Of a stretch of 64,000 nt of DNA, positions 46,547 to 54,540 are shown piece after piece. The DNA is from Pseudoalteromonas atlantica (GTDB lineage Bacteria > Pseudomonadota > Gammaproteobacteria > Enterobacterales > Alteromonadaceae), in contig BJUT01000003.1 of the NCBI GenBank assembly GCA_007988745.1, forward strand, positions 62,001 to 126,000, written 5' to 3'. The translations under genes and the position numbers were made by a program. The first letter of the stretch is position 1. Each line of letters begins with the position of its first letter. The notes under the pieces were generated by a model. It was not told the origin of the DNA and did no database searches. It was given only the letters and a program-made list of their open reading frames with translations.

Positions 46547-47848
46547 TTACTTTTTAAGGGTAAGCTTGGCGCCTTTTAAGCTTTTACGCACATTTGAAAT
46601 ACGTGAGCGATTTACCGCACGTGCTTCGCCTGTTGCTTGGCCTGTTGGCTTATTAGTACGGCTACGGCGTAAATGCGCTGGTTTTTTACCTATTTTATCA
46701 ATAAGTACTTCACGGCTACTTACTTCATAACCCTCTAAGTAAACACGTTTGATTTTTTGGCCAATTAACGACTCTATTTCAAATAAGGTGTTTTCTTCTT
46801 CGCGGCTTACAAACGAAATAGCTTGGCCTTGATTACCAGCACGACCTGTACGGCCAATGCGGTGTACGTAATCTTCTGCAAGCCATGGTAAATCAATATT
46901 AATTACTCGTGGTAGGCCTTCAATATCAATACCACGCGCTGCAACTTCGGTAGCCACTAAAACACGTACTTTGCCTTCTTTAAATTCACGAAGTGCACGT
47001 CGGCGGTTACCTTGCGATTTATCACCATGACATACAGTGGCAGGAATACCATCAAGGTTAAGCTCTTTAACCAGCTCATCCGCCGTTTCTTTCATGTTTA
47101 CAAACACAAGTACCTGTTGCCAGTTCTTTTTACCAATCAGCTCAGAAAGCAGCTCTTGCTTACGACGCTCTTCAACTGGGTACACAACATGCTGTACCGT
47201 ACTTGCAGTACTATTAGTTTGATCTACGCGAACAATTTCAGGCTGTTTTAATACTTTTGCTGCAAACTGCTTAATAGCCGCTGGAAAAGTGGCTGAAAAA
47301 AGTAAAATTTGGCGCTGCTCGTCACAACTTTTAATAACACTTTGCATATCTTTAATAAAGCCCATATCAAGCATACGGTCGGCTTCATCAAGTACTAAGT
47401 GTTTAACGCTTGCTAGGCTTAAATTACCTAAGCGAATATGATCAAGTAAACGCCCTGGGGTTGCAACTACAACATCTACGCCGTCTTTAAGTGCATTTGC
47501 TTGGCCTGCGGTATTAACACCGCCAAATAGGCTCACTACTTTTAAAGCGGTATGTTTTGCATAGGCTTTAAAGTTATTTGCTATTTGCTCTGCCAGCTCA
47601 CGAGTTGGCGCAAGCACTAACGCGTGCGGAGCATTGCTTGTGCTTAGCTCAGATTCAGTTAATTTTTGGATGATAGGTAAAGCAAACGCAGCCGTTTTAC
47701 CTGTGCCTGTTTGGGCACTTGCTAAAACGTCTTTACCTTTACGAACAGCCGGAATAGCTGAACGCTGAATGGGCGTAAGGGTGTGGTAATTAAGTTCGCC
47801 TAACGCCTGAATAAGTTCAGGGGAAAAACTAAAAGATTTAAAATTCAT
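46547..47848 (-). CDS. rhlE: DEAD-box RNA helicase, RhlE group
   Basis: 433 residues. Q motif with FSFSPELIQALGEL and TPIQRSAIPAV, Walker A ASAQTGTGKTAAF, DEAD box VLDEADRMLDMGF, SAT motif LFSATFP, and the C-terminal motifs ATEVAARGIDIEGLPRVIN and HRIGRTGRAGNQG. RNA unwinding in ribosome assembly or mRNA turnover. The C-terminal tail after about residue 375 is basic (RRSRTNKPTGQ, NVRKSLKGAKLTLKK) and similar in style to the RluF tail. A TATAAT box lies about 40 bases before the start. Confidence 0.9.
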   Translation of the reverse strand: MNFKSFSFSPELIQALGELNYHTLTPIQRSAIPAVRKGKDVLASAQTGTGKTAAFALPIIQKLTESELSTSNAPHALVLAPTRELAEQIANNFKAYAKHTALKVVSLFGGVNTAGQANALKDGVDVVVATPGRLLDHIRLGNLSLASVKHLVLDEADRMLDMGFIKDMQSVIKSCDEQRQILLFSATFPAAIKQFAAKVLKQPEIVRVDQTNSTASTVQHVVYPVEERRKQELLSELIGKKNWQQVLVFVNMKETADELVKELNLDGIPATVCHGDKSQGNRRRALREFKEGKVRVLVATEVAARGIDIEGLPRVINIDLPWLAEDYVHRIGRTGRAGNQGQAISFVSREEENTLFEIESLIGQKIKRVYLEGYEVSSREVLIDKIGKKPAHLRRSRTNKPTGQATGEARAVNRSRISNVRKSLKGAKLTLKK

Positions 47849-47886
47849 GCTGTATAACCTGCGGCCACATTTATCAAGGGTCGCAA

Positions 47887-47892
47887 ATTATA
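47887..47892 (-). promoter_or_regulatory. Candidate -10 box of the helicase gene
   Basis: TATAAT on the minus strand, 38 bases before the helicase ATG. The -35 region (TAACTG at 17 bases) is weak. The box is part of a 9-bp inverted repeat, GCTGTATAA...TTATACAGC (47849-47857 and 47888-47896). Confidence 0.5.
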
Positions 47893-47916
47893 CAGCAAAA
47901 ATGAGTCAACAGTTAG

Positions 47917-48348
47917 TTATAACTTAACTAAAGTGCCTTTTAATGCAACGCCAGCGATAATTGTACCAGCACCGCATTCATATTCCGTGCTACTTACAAA
48001 CTTACGCTTTTTATAATATGATTGAATATTTACAACTGCGTTCATGCCTTCTTTTATGGCACGCTCTTGTAGTGCTTTTAAAGCACTAAGCATGACCCAC
48101 TCGCACGCTTCACGATCACTTTTATTAAATGCGTTAGTTTTTTTATTAGTGATCACTTCACCGTATTTACTGCTCTCACTACCGTAGCTTTGATCAGCAA
48201 AGTAAAGAGGTACATCTAATAGCGCACTTTTGGCTTTACTGGTTTCTAGCAGTGATTGAATAGGATATTTACCTATATCATCACGTGCTTCAACCGCACT
48301 CACTGTTAACAAAGATGTAGCTAATAATAAACTTGTCATTAATTTCAT
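47917..48348 (-). CDS. Small secreted protein, misnamed excinuclease ATPase subunit in many genomes
   Basis: 143 residues with signal peptide LMTSLLLATSLLTVSAVEA. The mature part carries KYPIQSLLETSKAK, SYGSESSKYGEVITNKKTNA, FNKSDREACEWVMLSALKAL and YECGAGTIIAGVALKG, a conserved pattern of short periplasmic proteins often labelled excinuclease ATPase subunit although they have no ATPase motif. Two cysteines (in ACEW and ECGAG) could form a disulfide. AAGGAA lies six bases before ATG 48348, one base after the MipA stop, so it is the last gene of the aryl-polyene operon. Function unknown. Confidence 0.75.
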   Translation of the reverse strand: MKLMTSLLLATSLLTVSAVEARDDIGKYPIQSLLETSKAKSALLDVPLYFADQSYGSESSKYGEVITNKKTNAFNKSDREACEWVMLSALKALQERAIKEGMNAVVNIQSYYKKRKFVSSTEYECGAGTIIAGVALKGTLVKL

Positions 48349-48349
48349 T

Positions 48350-49153
48350 TTATATTCCTTCTTTTGTATAGAACTTCCATGCAACTCCAAAACCAAACGA
48401 GATATTACTATCGTGTTTCACTAAGGGACTACGTTGCTGTTTGCTTTGGGCTAAGTGGTGATATTTAATAAAGCCACCTAGCCAATATTTTTTACTATCT
48501 AAATTAAGCCCCAGCGAAATATCGGCGCCAGAATAGCCCGACTGAGTATTAAACTTTGAACGTGAATCATGCGTATCTGATGCTGATATACTATAATAAT
48601 AATTTAAGTAACGACCGTCGGCAAAATTGGCATTTGCTCTTACGCTAGTGGTAATTTCATAAGTTGGGGCAATAAACACCGGGCTTTGATAGTAGATGCT
48701 CGGCCCATAACGCCAACCGACGTTAGTCACTGAGCTAAAATCAGTTGCCATAGCTTTACGGGTGAATAAGCCAATATAAAATTGTTCTGCCGCTTGGGGA
48801 TCACCTTTAAAGTAATAATTTAGCGAAGGTCCAAGTTCAAACACCCAATCTAAATCATCCATGCCTTCTCGAGCTTGGTTACCTGCGCTGTCAACGGCTA
48901 TACTAACTCCAGCAGATATATCTAGGTGTACATTATCAAAATGCCATAAGTAACCAGTAAAGCTATTGCGGTCCACATCTAACTCATCACTTTGATAACG
49001 AACATAAGGCACAGGCATTATGTATTGCTCACTTTGATCTGATCCTAGATAGTGGGGGATATCAGCCACAAACACACCACCGCCTATTTCTAATTTAGAT
49101 GTAGCAAAACTCAATGGGCTAAATAAACACAAAAATAACACTAACCAAGGCAT
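48350..49153 (-). CDS. MipA/OmpV family outer-membrane protein
   Basis: 267 residues with signal peptide LVLFLCLFSPLSFA. The body is a beta-barrel with LEIGGGVFVADIPHYLGSDQ, IMPVPYVRYQSDELDVDRNS, FELGPSLNYYFKG and a final SFGFGVAWKFYTKEGI, typical of MipA/OmpV. Family members scaffold murein enzymes or act as porins. ATG 49153 is chosen: GGTGAG is four bases upstream and it sits right behind the ketosynthase stop; GTG 49162 is an alternative. Located in the aryl-polyene operon, it may help place the pigment in the outer membrane, which is inference. Confidence 0.82.
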   Translation of the reverse strand: MPWLVLFLCLFSPLSFATSKLEIGGGVFVADIPHYLGSDQSEQYIMPVPYVRYQSDELDVDRNSFTGYLWHFDNVHLDISAGVSIAVDSAGNQAREGMDDLDWVFELGPSLNYYFKGDPQAAEQFYIGLFTRKAMATDFSSVTNVGWRYGPSIYYQSPVFIAPTYEITTSVRANANFADGRYLNYYYSISASDTHDSRSKFNTQSGYSGADISLGLNLDSKKYWLGGFIKYHHLAQSKQQRSPLVKHDSNISFGFGVAWKFYTKEGI

Positions 49154-49154
49154 A

Positions 49155-50384
49155 TTACTCACCTTTAAAGCGTTTAAAAATCAATGAGGTATTAATGCCA
49201 CCAAATGCAAAGTTATTACTCATTATATAATCGGTATCTATTTCACGGCCATGTTCTGTAATATAATCTAAAGGCGCACACTCATTGTCTACTTCTGTCA
49301 AATTAATTGTTGGGGCAAACCAATTATCAGTCATCATATTAATACTAGCCCACGCTTCTATCGCCCCACAAGCACCTAAAGTATGACCAAGATAACTTTT
49401 TAGTGAACTAATTGGTTTAGCACCTAACGCGTTAAAGGTTGCATTTGTTTCTGCAATGTCACCACGATCTGTTGAAGTACCATGTGCATTAACATAACCA
49501 ATTTGATCTGCCGATAAATTTGCATCTTGCAATGCCATTTCAATGGCTATTTGCATGGTATCTGAAGATGGTTGAGTAACATGTTGTCCATCAGAGTTAC
49601 AGCCAAAACCGACAACCTCAGCCAATATATTTGCCCCTCTAGCTTTAGCATGCTCATACTCTTCAAGTATTAAAGTACCGGCACCTTCTCCTATAACCAA
49701 GCCATCACGGTTTTTATCAAATGGGCGAGGCGTATTTTTAGGGGTGTCATTTTTAATACTTGTAGCATACAGCGTATCAAATACAGCTGCTTCGGTAATA
49801 CAAAGTTCTTCTGCCCCCCCTGCTACCATTATTTTTTGACGACCAAATTTAATTGCCTCATAAGCGTAGCCAATACCCTGCGAGCCAGACGTACATGCCG
49901 AACTTGTGGTGATCACTCGTCCTTTTATGCCAAAAAATACGCCTACATTTACTGGCGCTGTATGTGCCATCATTTGAATATAGCTTGTAGCTGTGACTCC
50001 AGACATTGAGCCACTTTCCAACATATTTGCAAATGCGAGAAGTGGCGGTGTTGAGCCGGTGGATGAGCCATATGCTACACCGGTAGAGCCGTCTGTAAGA
50101 CTTTTATGTTCAAGTAAATCAGCTTGCTCAAGCGCACGCTCAGTTGCACGTGTGGACATAAGTGCCACTCGCCCCATTGAGCGTATTTGCTTACGTTTAT
50201 AATGGTTAGGTTTTTCAAAATGGGTGACAGGGGCAGCTAAGCGCGTATTAAGCCCATCAGCTTTATCCCATTCACGCATTGTTACAACTGCATTTTCACC
50301 TTTAATCAAGGCGCTTTTAAATTCATCCCAATCATCGCCCAATGCGGTTATAACCGACATCCCTGTAACAACAACACGTTTCAT
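49155..50384 (-). CDS. Aryl-polyene beta-ketoacyl-ACP synthase (ApeR-like)
   Basis: 409 residues, FabF-type condensing enzyme. Catalytic triad intact: Cys164 in TTSSACTSGSQG, His301 in YVNAHGTSTDRGD and His334 in YLGHTLGACG. In aryl-polyene clusters a separate ketosynthase of this kind, called ApeR, is thought to start or add to chain building. It overlaps the ketoreductase gene stop by one base (TAATG). It extends the aryl-ACP chain with malonyl units in the cytoplasm. Confidence 0.9.
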   Translation of the reverse strand: MKRVVVTGMSVITALGDDWDEFKSALIKGENAVVTMREWDKADGLNTRLAAPVTHFEKPNHYKRKQIRSMGRVALMSTRATERALEQADLLEHKSLTDGSTGVAYGSSTGSTPPLLAFANMLESGSMSGVTATSYIQMMAHTAPVNVGVFFGIKGRVITTSSACTSGSQGIGYAYEAIKFGRQKIMVAGGAEELCITEAAVFDTLYATSIKNDTPKNTPRPFDKNRDGLVIGEGAGTLILEEYEHAKARGANILAEVVGFGCNSDGQHVTQPSSDTMQIAIEMALQDANLSADQIGYVNAHGTSTDRGDIAETNATFNALGAKPISSLKSYLGHTLGACGAIEAWASINMMTDNWFAPTINLTEVDNECAPLDYITEHGREIDTDYIMSNNFAFGGINTSLIFKRFKGE

Positions 50385-51109
50385 TAAACCATCCCGCCGT
50401 TAACCGAAATAACTTGGCGAGTGATGTAAGCAGCATCATCAGACATTAAAAATGCAACTGTACCAGCCACTTCGTTCACTGTTCCCATACGTTTAAGTGG
50501 AATCATTTTCATCATTTCAGCAACCGGAAGCTCATCCGTCATTGCTGTTTCAATTAAACCAGGCGCTACACAATTTACAGTAATTTTTCGCTTAGCTAGT
50601 TCCAGCGATAGGGCTTTGGTAGCGCCAATAATACCTGCTTTCGCTGCGCTGTAATTTACTTGCCCTCTGTTGCCCGCAATACCCGACACTGAAGCCATAG
50701 TAATAATGCGCCCACCTTTACGAGTTTGTACCATGGGCATAACTGTTGGGTGCACAACATTATAAAAGCCATCTAACCCAGTTCTAATTACGCTATCCCA
50801 ATCATCGCCCTGCATTGCCGGAAAAGCCATATCATTGGTAATGCCCGCATTACACACCACACCGTAGTAAGCACCATTGTTTGTAATATCTTGCTCAATT
50901 TGTTGCTTTGCCGCTGCTCTATCGCATACGTCAAATTGTAGTAGTGTAGTGCTTTGTCCAAGTGCGTGTATTTCTGCACATGTTTGCTGAGCTTGCTCTA
51001 AACCAGTTCTGCAATGAACAGTAATGTCATAGCCTTGAGCTGCAAGTTTAAGTGCAATAGCCTTACCTATACCCCGGCTAGAGCCGGTCACTAAAATTCT
51101 TTTATTCAT
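50384..51109 (-). CDS. Aryl-polyene 3-ketoacyl-ACP reductase (FabG-like, ApeQ-like)
   Basis: 241 residues, short-chain dehydrogenase. NADPH site RILVTGSSRGIGKAIALKLA, NAGI in VVCNAGITNDM, catalytic Ser, Tyr and Lys in TMASVSGIAGNRGQVNYSAAKAG. Its start overlaps the dehydratase stop by 4 bases (ATGA). It reduces the 3-keto group before dehydration to give the next double bond of the polyene. Confidence 0.93.
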   Translation of the reverse strand: MNKRILVTGSSRGIGKAIALKLAAQGYDITVHCRTGLEQAQQTCAEIHALGQSTTLLQFDVCDRAAAKQQIEQDITNNGAYYGVVCNAGITNDMAFPAMQGDDWDSVIRTGLDGFYNVVHPTVMPMVQTRKGGRIITMASVSGIAGNRGQVNYSAAKAGIIGATKALSLELAKRKITVNCVAPGLIETAMTDELPVAEMMKMIPLKRMGTVNEVAGTVAFLMSDDAAYITRQVISVNGGMV

Positions 51110-51561
51110 TGGTTTTCTCTTATAAATTCCAGCGGTTCTTCTGGCTGAAATACATTTATTTTTGCATCACACAGTATTTTTTTATTTTCACTTATTTGGC
51201 ATTCAAACACACTTAAACCAGATTCTTCTTGGTAAAGCTTGTGAACATAAATAGTTAAGGTGCTGTTTTTATAAAACATAGCCTGATGTGTTTTATATTT
51301 TCGCGTGCCGATCAAAAAGCCAATTTTAACCGCTTCATTAATATCGTTAACTAATGCTCCAGCATAGGCAGCTATAGACTGGGCCATATATTCAACACCT
51401 ATATAACTTGGCACTCCCTCAATTTGCTCATTATAAAAAGGGCTTTGGGGTGTAATAGTCACAGAGCAGGTTGCACTTTCATCGCTGTATTCAACTAACT
51501 GATCTATTAAGATCATAGGAGCATCGTGGGGTACAACCTGCTCTATAGAATAATTATTCAT
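51106..51561 (-). CDS. Aryl-polyene hotdog dehydratase (ApeP-like)
   Basis: 151 residues. FabA/FabZ-type hotdog protein: YSIEQVVPHDAPMILIDQLV at the start, then EGVPSYIGVEYMAQSIAAYA and FLIGTRKYKTHQAM. His12 or so in VPHDAPM matches the active-site histidine region. In characterised clusters two hotdog subunits (ApeI and ApeP) work together as one dehydratase, and the second is encoded at 61011-61376. Overlaps the upstream ketosynthase stop by 8 bases. Confidence 0.85.
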   Translation of the reverse strand: MNNYSIEQVVPHDAPMILIDQLVEYSDESATCSVTITPQSPFYNEQIEGVPSYIGVEYMAQSIAAYAGALVNDINEAVKIGFLIGTRKYKTHQAMFYKNSTLTIYVHKLYQEESGLSVFECQISENKKILCDAKINVFQPEEPLEFIRENQ

Positions 51562-52723
51562 TATGAGTACCTAAAATCAAACTGGCATTATTACCACCAA
51601 ACGCAAATGAGTTTGATAGGCAGTAATTTAATTTAACCGTGCTAGCTTGCTCAATAACGTTGATATCTGCGAGCTTATTTCTGTGTGTGCATTTATTAAA
51701 AGGCAAAGTAATATTTCCTCTCCCTCTGAGCAACAGCCAACAAATACCTGCTTCAATTGCACCAGCTGCACCTAAAGTGTGCCCAGTTAAGTACTTACTG
51801 GAGCTCAGCGGTGTATTGTTGCCAAACACACTATTAATTGCAAGGGCTTCCATTTCGTCATTTTTAATTGTTGCTGTGCCGTGTGCATTTATATAGTCAA
51901 TATCACTAGGTAATAAGTCAGCAACGGCCAGAGCTGCTTTCATTGCCGATTCTGCACCATTACCGCTAGGGTCTGGCGCCGAAATGTGATGAGCATCAGA
52001 GCTTTCCCCACCACCTAAAAACATGACGCCATTTTCTAACGGTGCTTCTTTACTCATGACAAATAACGCAGCACCCTCACCAATATTAATACCATCTCTG
52101 TCATCGCAAAAAGGCTTACACATTCCAGTGCTCATTGATGCCAAGGCATTAAATCCATTAATGGTAAGTTTGCAAAGGCTGTCTACGCCACCACAAATTA
52201 CAACGTCTGCTAAATCAGCAGTTATTAAAGCTTTTGCGCTAATGAGAGCTTTAGCACTTGAGGTACATGCCGTTGAAATACTATAACAAGGACCTAACGC
52301 CCCTACTTTTTCGGCTATGTAATGTGAAGGAGTAGCAAGTTCTTGATCAGCATATAAAAAGTCACTTGGCCACACACCTGAACTGTCGTGTTCAGCTCGA
52401 GCTTGTTCGCCATCATGCACCCCAGATGTACTTGTACCTACCACAACAGCAATTCGTGATTTATCAATATGTGAAAAACGCTTAAGTGTTGGGGATATTT
52501 GCTCAAGGGCTATATCAATTAGCGTATCAATACGGTGCTTTTGATTTAGAGGAACGCAGTCCACGTGCCCAACATAAAATGGCAAACCCTCTGTGCTTAA
52601 ATCTTTTGTCTTTAAAAGCTGTGGGGCTTCATTATTTTGTAAGTTATTTAGGCTAATAATTGTATCTTCAATGCCTTTGCCCATTGCACTTACAATGCCT
52701 AAATCATTTAACCAAAAAGTCAC
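51554..52723 (-). CDS. Aryl-polyene beta-ketoacyl-ACP synthase (ApeO-like)
   Basis: 389 residues with full triad: Cys153 in SISTACTSSAKAL, His281 in YINAHGTATIKND, His315 in YLTGHTLGAAG. In studied systems ApeO forms a heterodimer with a chain-length factor (ApeC); that partner gene is not in the window and must lie to the right. GTG start at 52723, with AGAAGG eight bases upstream, sharing its G with the DUF3261 stop. Assignment to ApeO rather than another ketosynthase is by gene order. Confidence 0.88.
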   Translation of the reverse strand: MTFWLNDLGIVSAMGKGIEDTIISLNNLQNNEAPQLLKTKDLSTEGLPFYVGHVDCVPLNQKHRIDTLIDIALEQISPTLKRFSHIDKSRIAVVVGTSTSGVHDGEQARAEHDSSGVWPSDFLYADQELATPSHYIAEKVGALGPCYSISTACTSSAKALISAKALITADLADVVICGGVDSLCKLTINGFNALASMSTGMCKPFCDDRDGINIGEGAALFVMSKEAPLENGVMFLGGGESSDAHHISAPDPSGNGAESAMKAALAVADLLPSDIDYINAHGTATIKNDEMEALAINSVFGNNTPLSSSKYLTGHTLGAAGAIEAGICWLLLRGRGNITLPFNKCTHRNKLADINVIEQASTVKLNYCLSNSFAFGGNNASLILGTHNE

Positions 52724-53310
52724 TAGTTTACCTTCTCAAATGTAATTTGATAATGTCGCTCACTATTATTTAGTACTGTTTTATTATCGCTATAATTTAT
52801 TGTAATAATCGAGCGGTTATTTTTTACAACACGCCTTTGTGTGGCTATCTGCTTTATAATCGCCCCAGATATTTTCTCATTAAGAAATAATACAGGCCAA
52901 TGCACTAAGGCAATATCTGCCAATATATAAGCAGGGTCTAAATCAACACCGACTATCATTTTAGTAACATTAGGTGGTTGGTTATTTAGTTTTTCAAGCT
53001 TTAAAATAGGTAAGCCTTGTGTAGTCATTAACAATAAGTTGATAGTACCCTGCTTGTTTATTTCTAATTGTGCTAATAATGTATGCTCTTTCTCATTGTT
53101 TTGAATATATAAAACATGCTGCCAATTTTGATCAAACATTTGTACAGGCACATGCGAAATATCAAGTGTAGTGGCTGCAGAAATATCAACACGCTCACTG
53201 CTTTTATATGTGCTACTACATGCTGTTATGCAAACACACACTAAAGCTATAAAAGTACATCTTAAAAAGTGTCTGGTATGAGCCTCAATAACTGGGATTA
53301 ATTTTGACAT
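52723..53310 (-). CDS. DUF3261 lipoprotein of the aryl-polyene operon
   Basis: 195 residues with lipoprotein signal LVCVCITAC (lipobox ITAC, Cys31) and a beta-rich body: HVLYIQNNEKEHTLLAQLEI, LNLLLMTTQGLPILKLEK-type segment and ILADIALVHWPVLFLNEK. DUF3261 genes are regular members of aryl-polyene clusters, where they probably receive the lipid-linked polyene at the outer membrane with the LolA-like and MMPL proteins. Overlaps the flavoprotein stop by 13 bases. Confidence 0.8.
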   Translation of the reverse strand: MSKLIPVIEAHTRHFLRCTFIALVCVCITACSSTYKSSERVDISAATTLDISHVPVQMFDQNWQHVLYIQNNEKEHTLLAQLEINKQGTINLLLMTTQGLPILKLEKLNNQPPNVTKMIVGVDLDPAYILADIALVHWPVLFLNEKISGAIIKQIATQRRVVKNNRSIITINYSDNKTVLNNSERHYQITFEKVN

Positions 53311-54536
53311 AGCTGCGCTAATACATTTAAACGACGCTCACTTTGAGCAACAAATGGATTATTTTTATCCCATGCGTAACCCGCTAAAATAGCACTGATC
53401 ATTTCACGAACCTGCGAGTTTTGTTCTGAATAAAAAATAACGTCTTGAAATCGGGTATCGTACCAACCTTTAACAAAGGTTTTAAAACAATCAACTCCTG
53501 CCTGCAATGGCTCGGCGTAACATTCCTCAAAATCAATCACTTCTCCATTTAAATAATCATCAATAAGGGGGGCAATTAAGTGTGCAGACTTTAAAGCAAT
53601 AGTCACCCCAGATGAAAACACCGGATCTAAAAATTCACCCGCATTGCCTAGTAAAGCAAAATGTTTTCCATGTAGCGTACATACATTAGCAGAGTAACCA
53701 CTAATGCTACGCGCCTGTGTTATAGGTACGCGATTAGCTAAAAGTTTTTTTAAGTAAGGGTCTTGCTCTATAAACTGTTTTAAGGTGTCAGCTTCACTAC
53801 TCTCATTAAAGCGTGTTTGCTTTGCAACAACCCCAATGCTGGACGTGCCATCACTAAAGGGGATGAGCCAATACCAAACATCATTAAATTTAGGGTGAAC
53901 GGTTATTAAAATTTTATTTCTATCAAACAGCTCGTCAGTAATGCCATCATTAAAGTGACTGAAATAAGCACTACGCACAGGAAAAGTAGAAGGTTTTTCT
54001 AAATTTAAAAGTTTTGGTAAAACTCGGCCGAAACCACTCGCATCAAGTACAAACTTAGCCCTTACATCATACGTTTGATTTTTATTATTTTGCACTTGCA
54101 GCGTCGCACTAGCAGCTTCATCAGTAAAACCAATAACACTATGCTGATAGCGAATTTCAACGCCTTGATGCTGCGCTCTATCAGCAATCAGCTTATCAAA
54201 ATCAGCCCGTTTAACTTGAAAAGTAGTACCCGGGCCTAGGCTAAATTTTTCAGTAAAATTTATAGCTGTATTTTGGCCATTACGATGAAACGCAGCACCA
54301 TCTTTAAATTGAAAGCCAAGCTCATCTGCATGTTCATGTATTGTGTTAACTAGCCCAGCATCAGCTAAATACTCCATACATTGAGGTAATAAGCTTTCGC
54401 CAATTGAAAAACGAGGAAATACTTGTTGCTCTAGCACCAGCACTTTCCAGCCTTTTTGTACTAATAAGCTACTTACAAGTGCACCTGAAGGTCCTGCCCC
54501 TATAACCACAACATCATACTGCTCAAGGTTGTTCAA
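53298..54536 (-). CDS. FAD-dependent halogenase-like oxidoreductase
   Basis: 412 residues. GAGPSG at 13-18 binds FAD; SIGESLLPQ, Lys78 in GFQFKDGAAF and W-Y-W-L-I-P at 221-226 match the features of flavin-dependent halogenases (GxGxxG, catalytic lysine, WxWxIP). Related non-halogenating enzymes such as geranylgeranyl-reductase-like proteins share part of this. Genes of this type are common in aryl-polyene clusters; xanthomonadin, a related pigment, is brominated. TTG start at 54536, AAGGA eight bases upstream, 4 bases after the exporter stop. Halogenation is plausible, not shown. Confidence 0.8.
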   Translation of the reverse strand: MNNLEQYDVVVIGAGPSGALVSSLLVQKGWKVLVLEQQVFPRFSIGESLLPQCMEYLADAGLVNTIHEHADELGFQFKDGAAFHRNGQNTAINFTEKFSLGPGTTFQVKRADFDKLIADRAQHQGVEIRYQHSVIGFTDEAASATLQVQNNKNQTYDVRAKFVLDASGFGRVLPKLLNLEKPSTFPVRSAYFSHFNDGITDELFDRNKILITVHPKFNDVWYWLIPFSDGTSSIGVVAKQTRFNESSEADTLKQFIEQDPYLKKLLANRVPITQARSISGYSANVCTLHGKHFALLGNAGEFLDPVFSSGVTIALKSAHLIAPLIDDYLNGEVIDFEECYAEPLQAGVDCFKTFVKGWYDTRFQDVIFYSEQNSQVREMISAILAGYAWDKNNPFVAQSERRLNVLAQLCQN

Positions 54537-54540
54537 ATTA

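Noticed and set aside
47849..47896. 9-bp inverted repeat GCTGTATAA...TTATACAGC as an mRNA hairpin controlling the helicase start
   Set aside because: Its upstream arm contains the likely -10 box, so a transcript from that promoter would lack this arm. It stays possible only as a DNA site.
47913..47931. Terminator at the end of the aryl-polyene operon (TTAGTTA-TAACT-TAACTAA)
   Set aside because: AT-only 7-bp stem over the stop codon with no T run; too weak.
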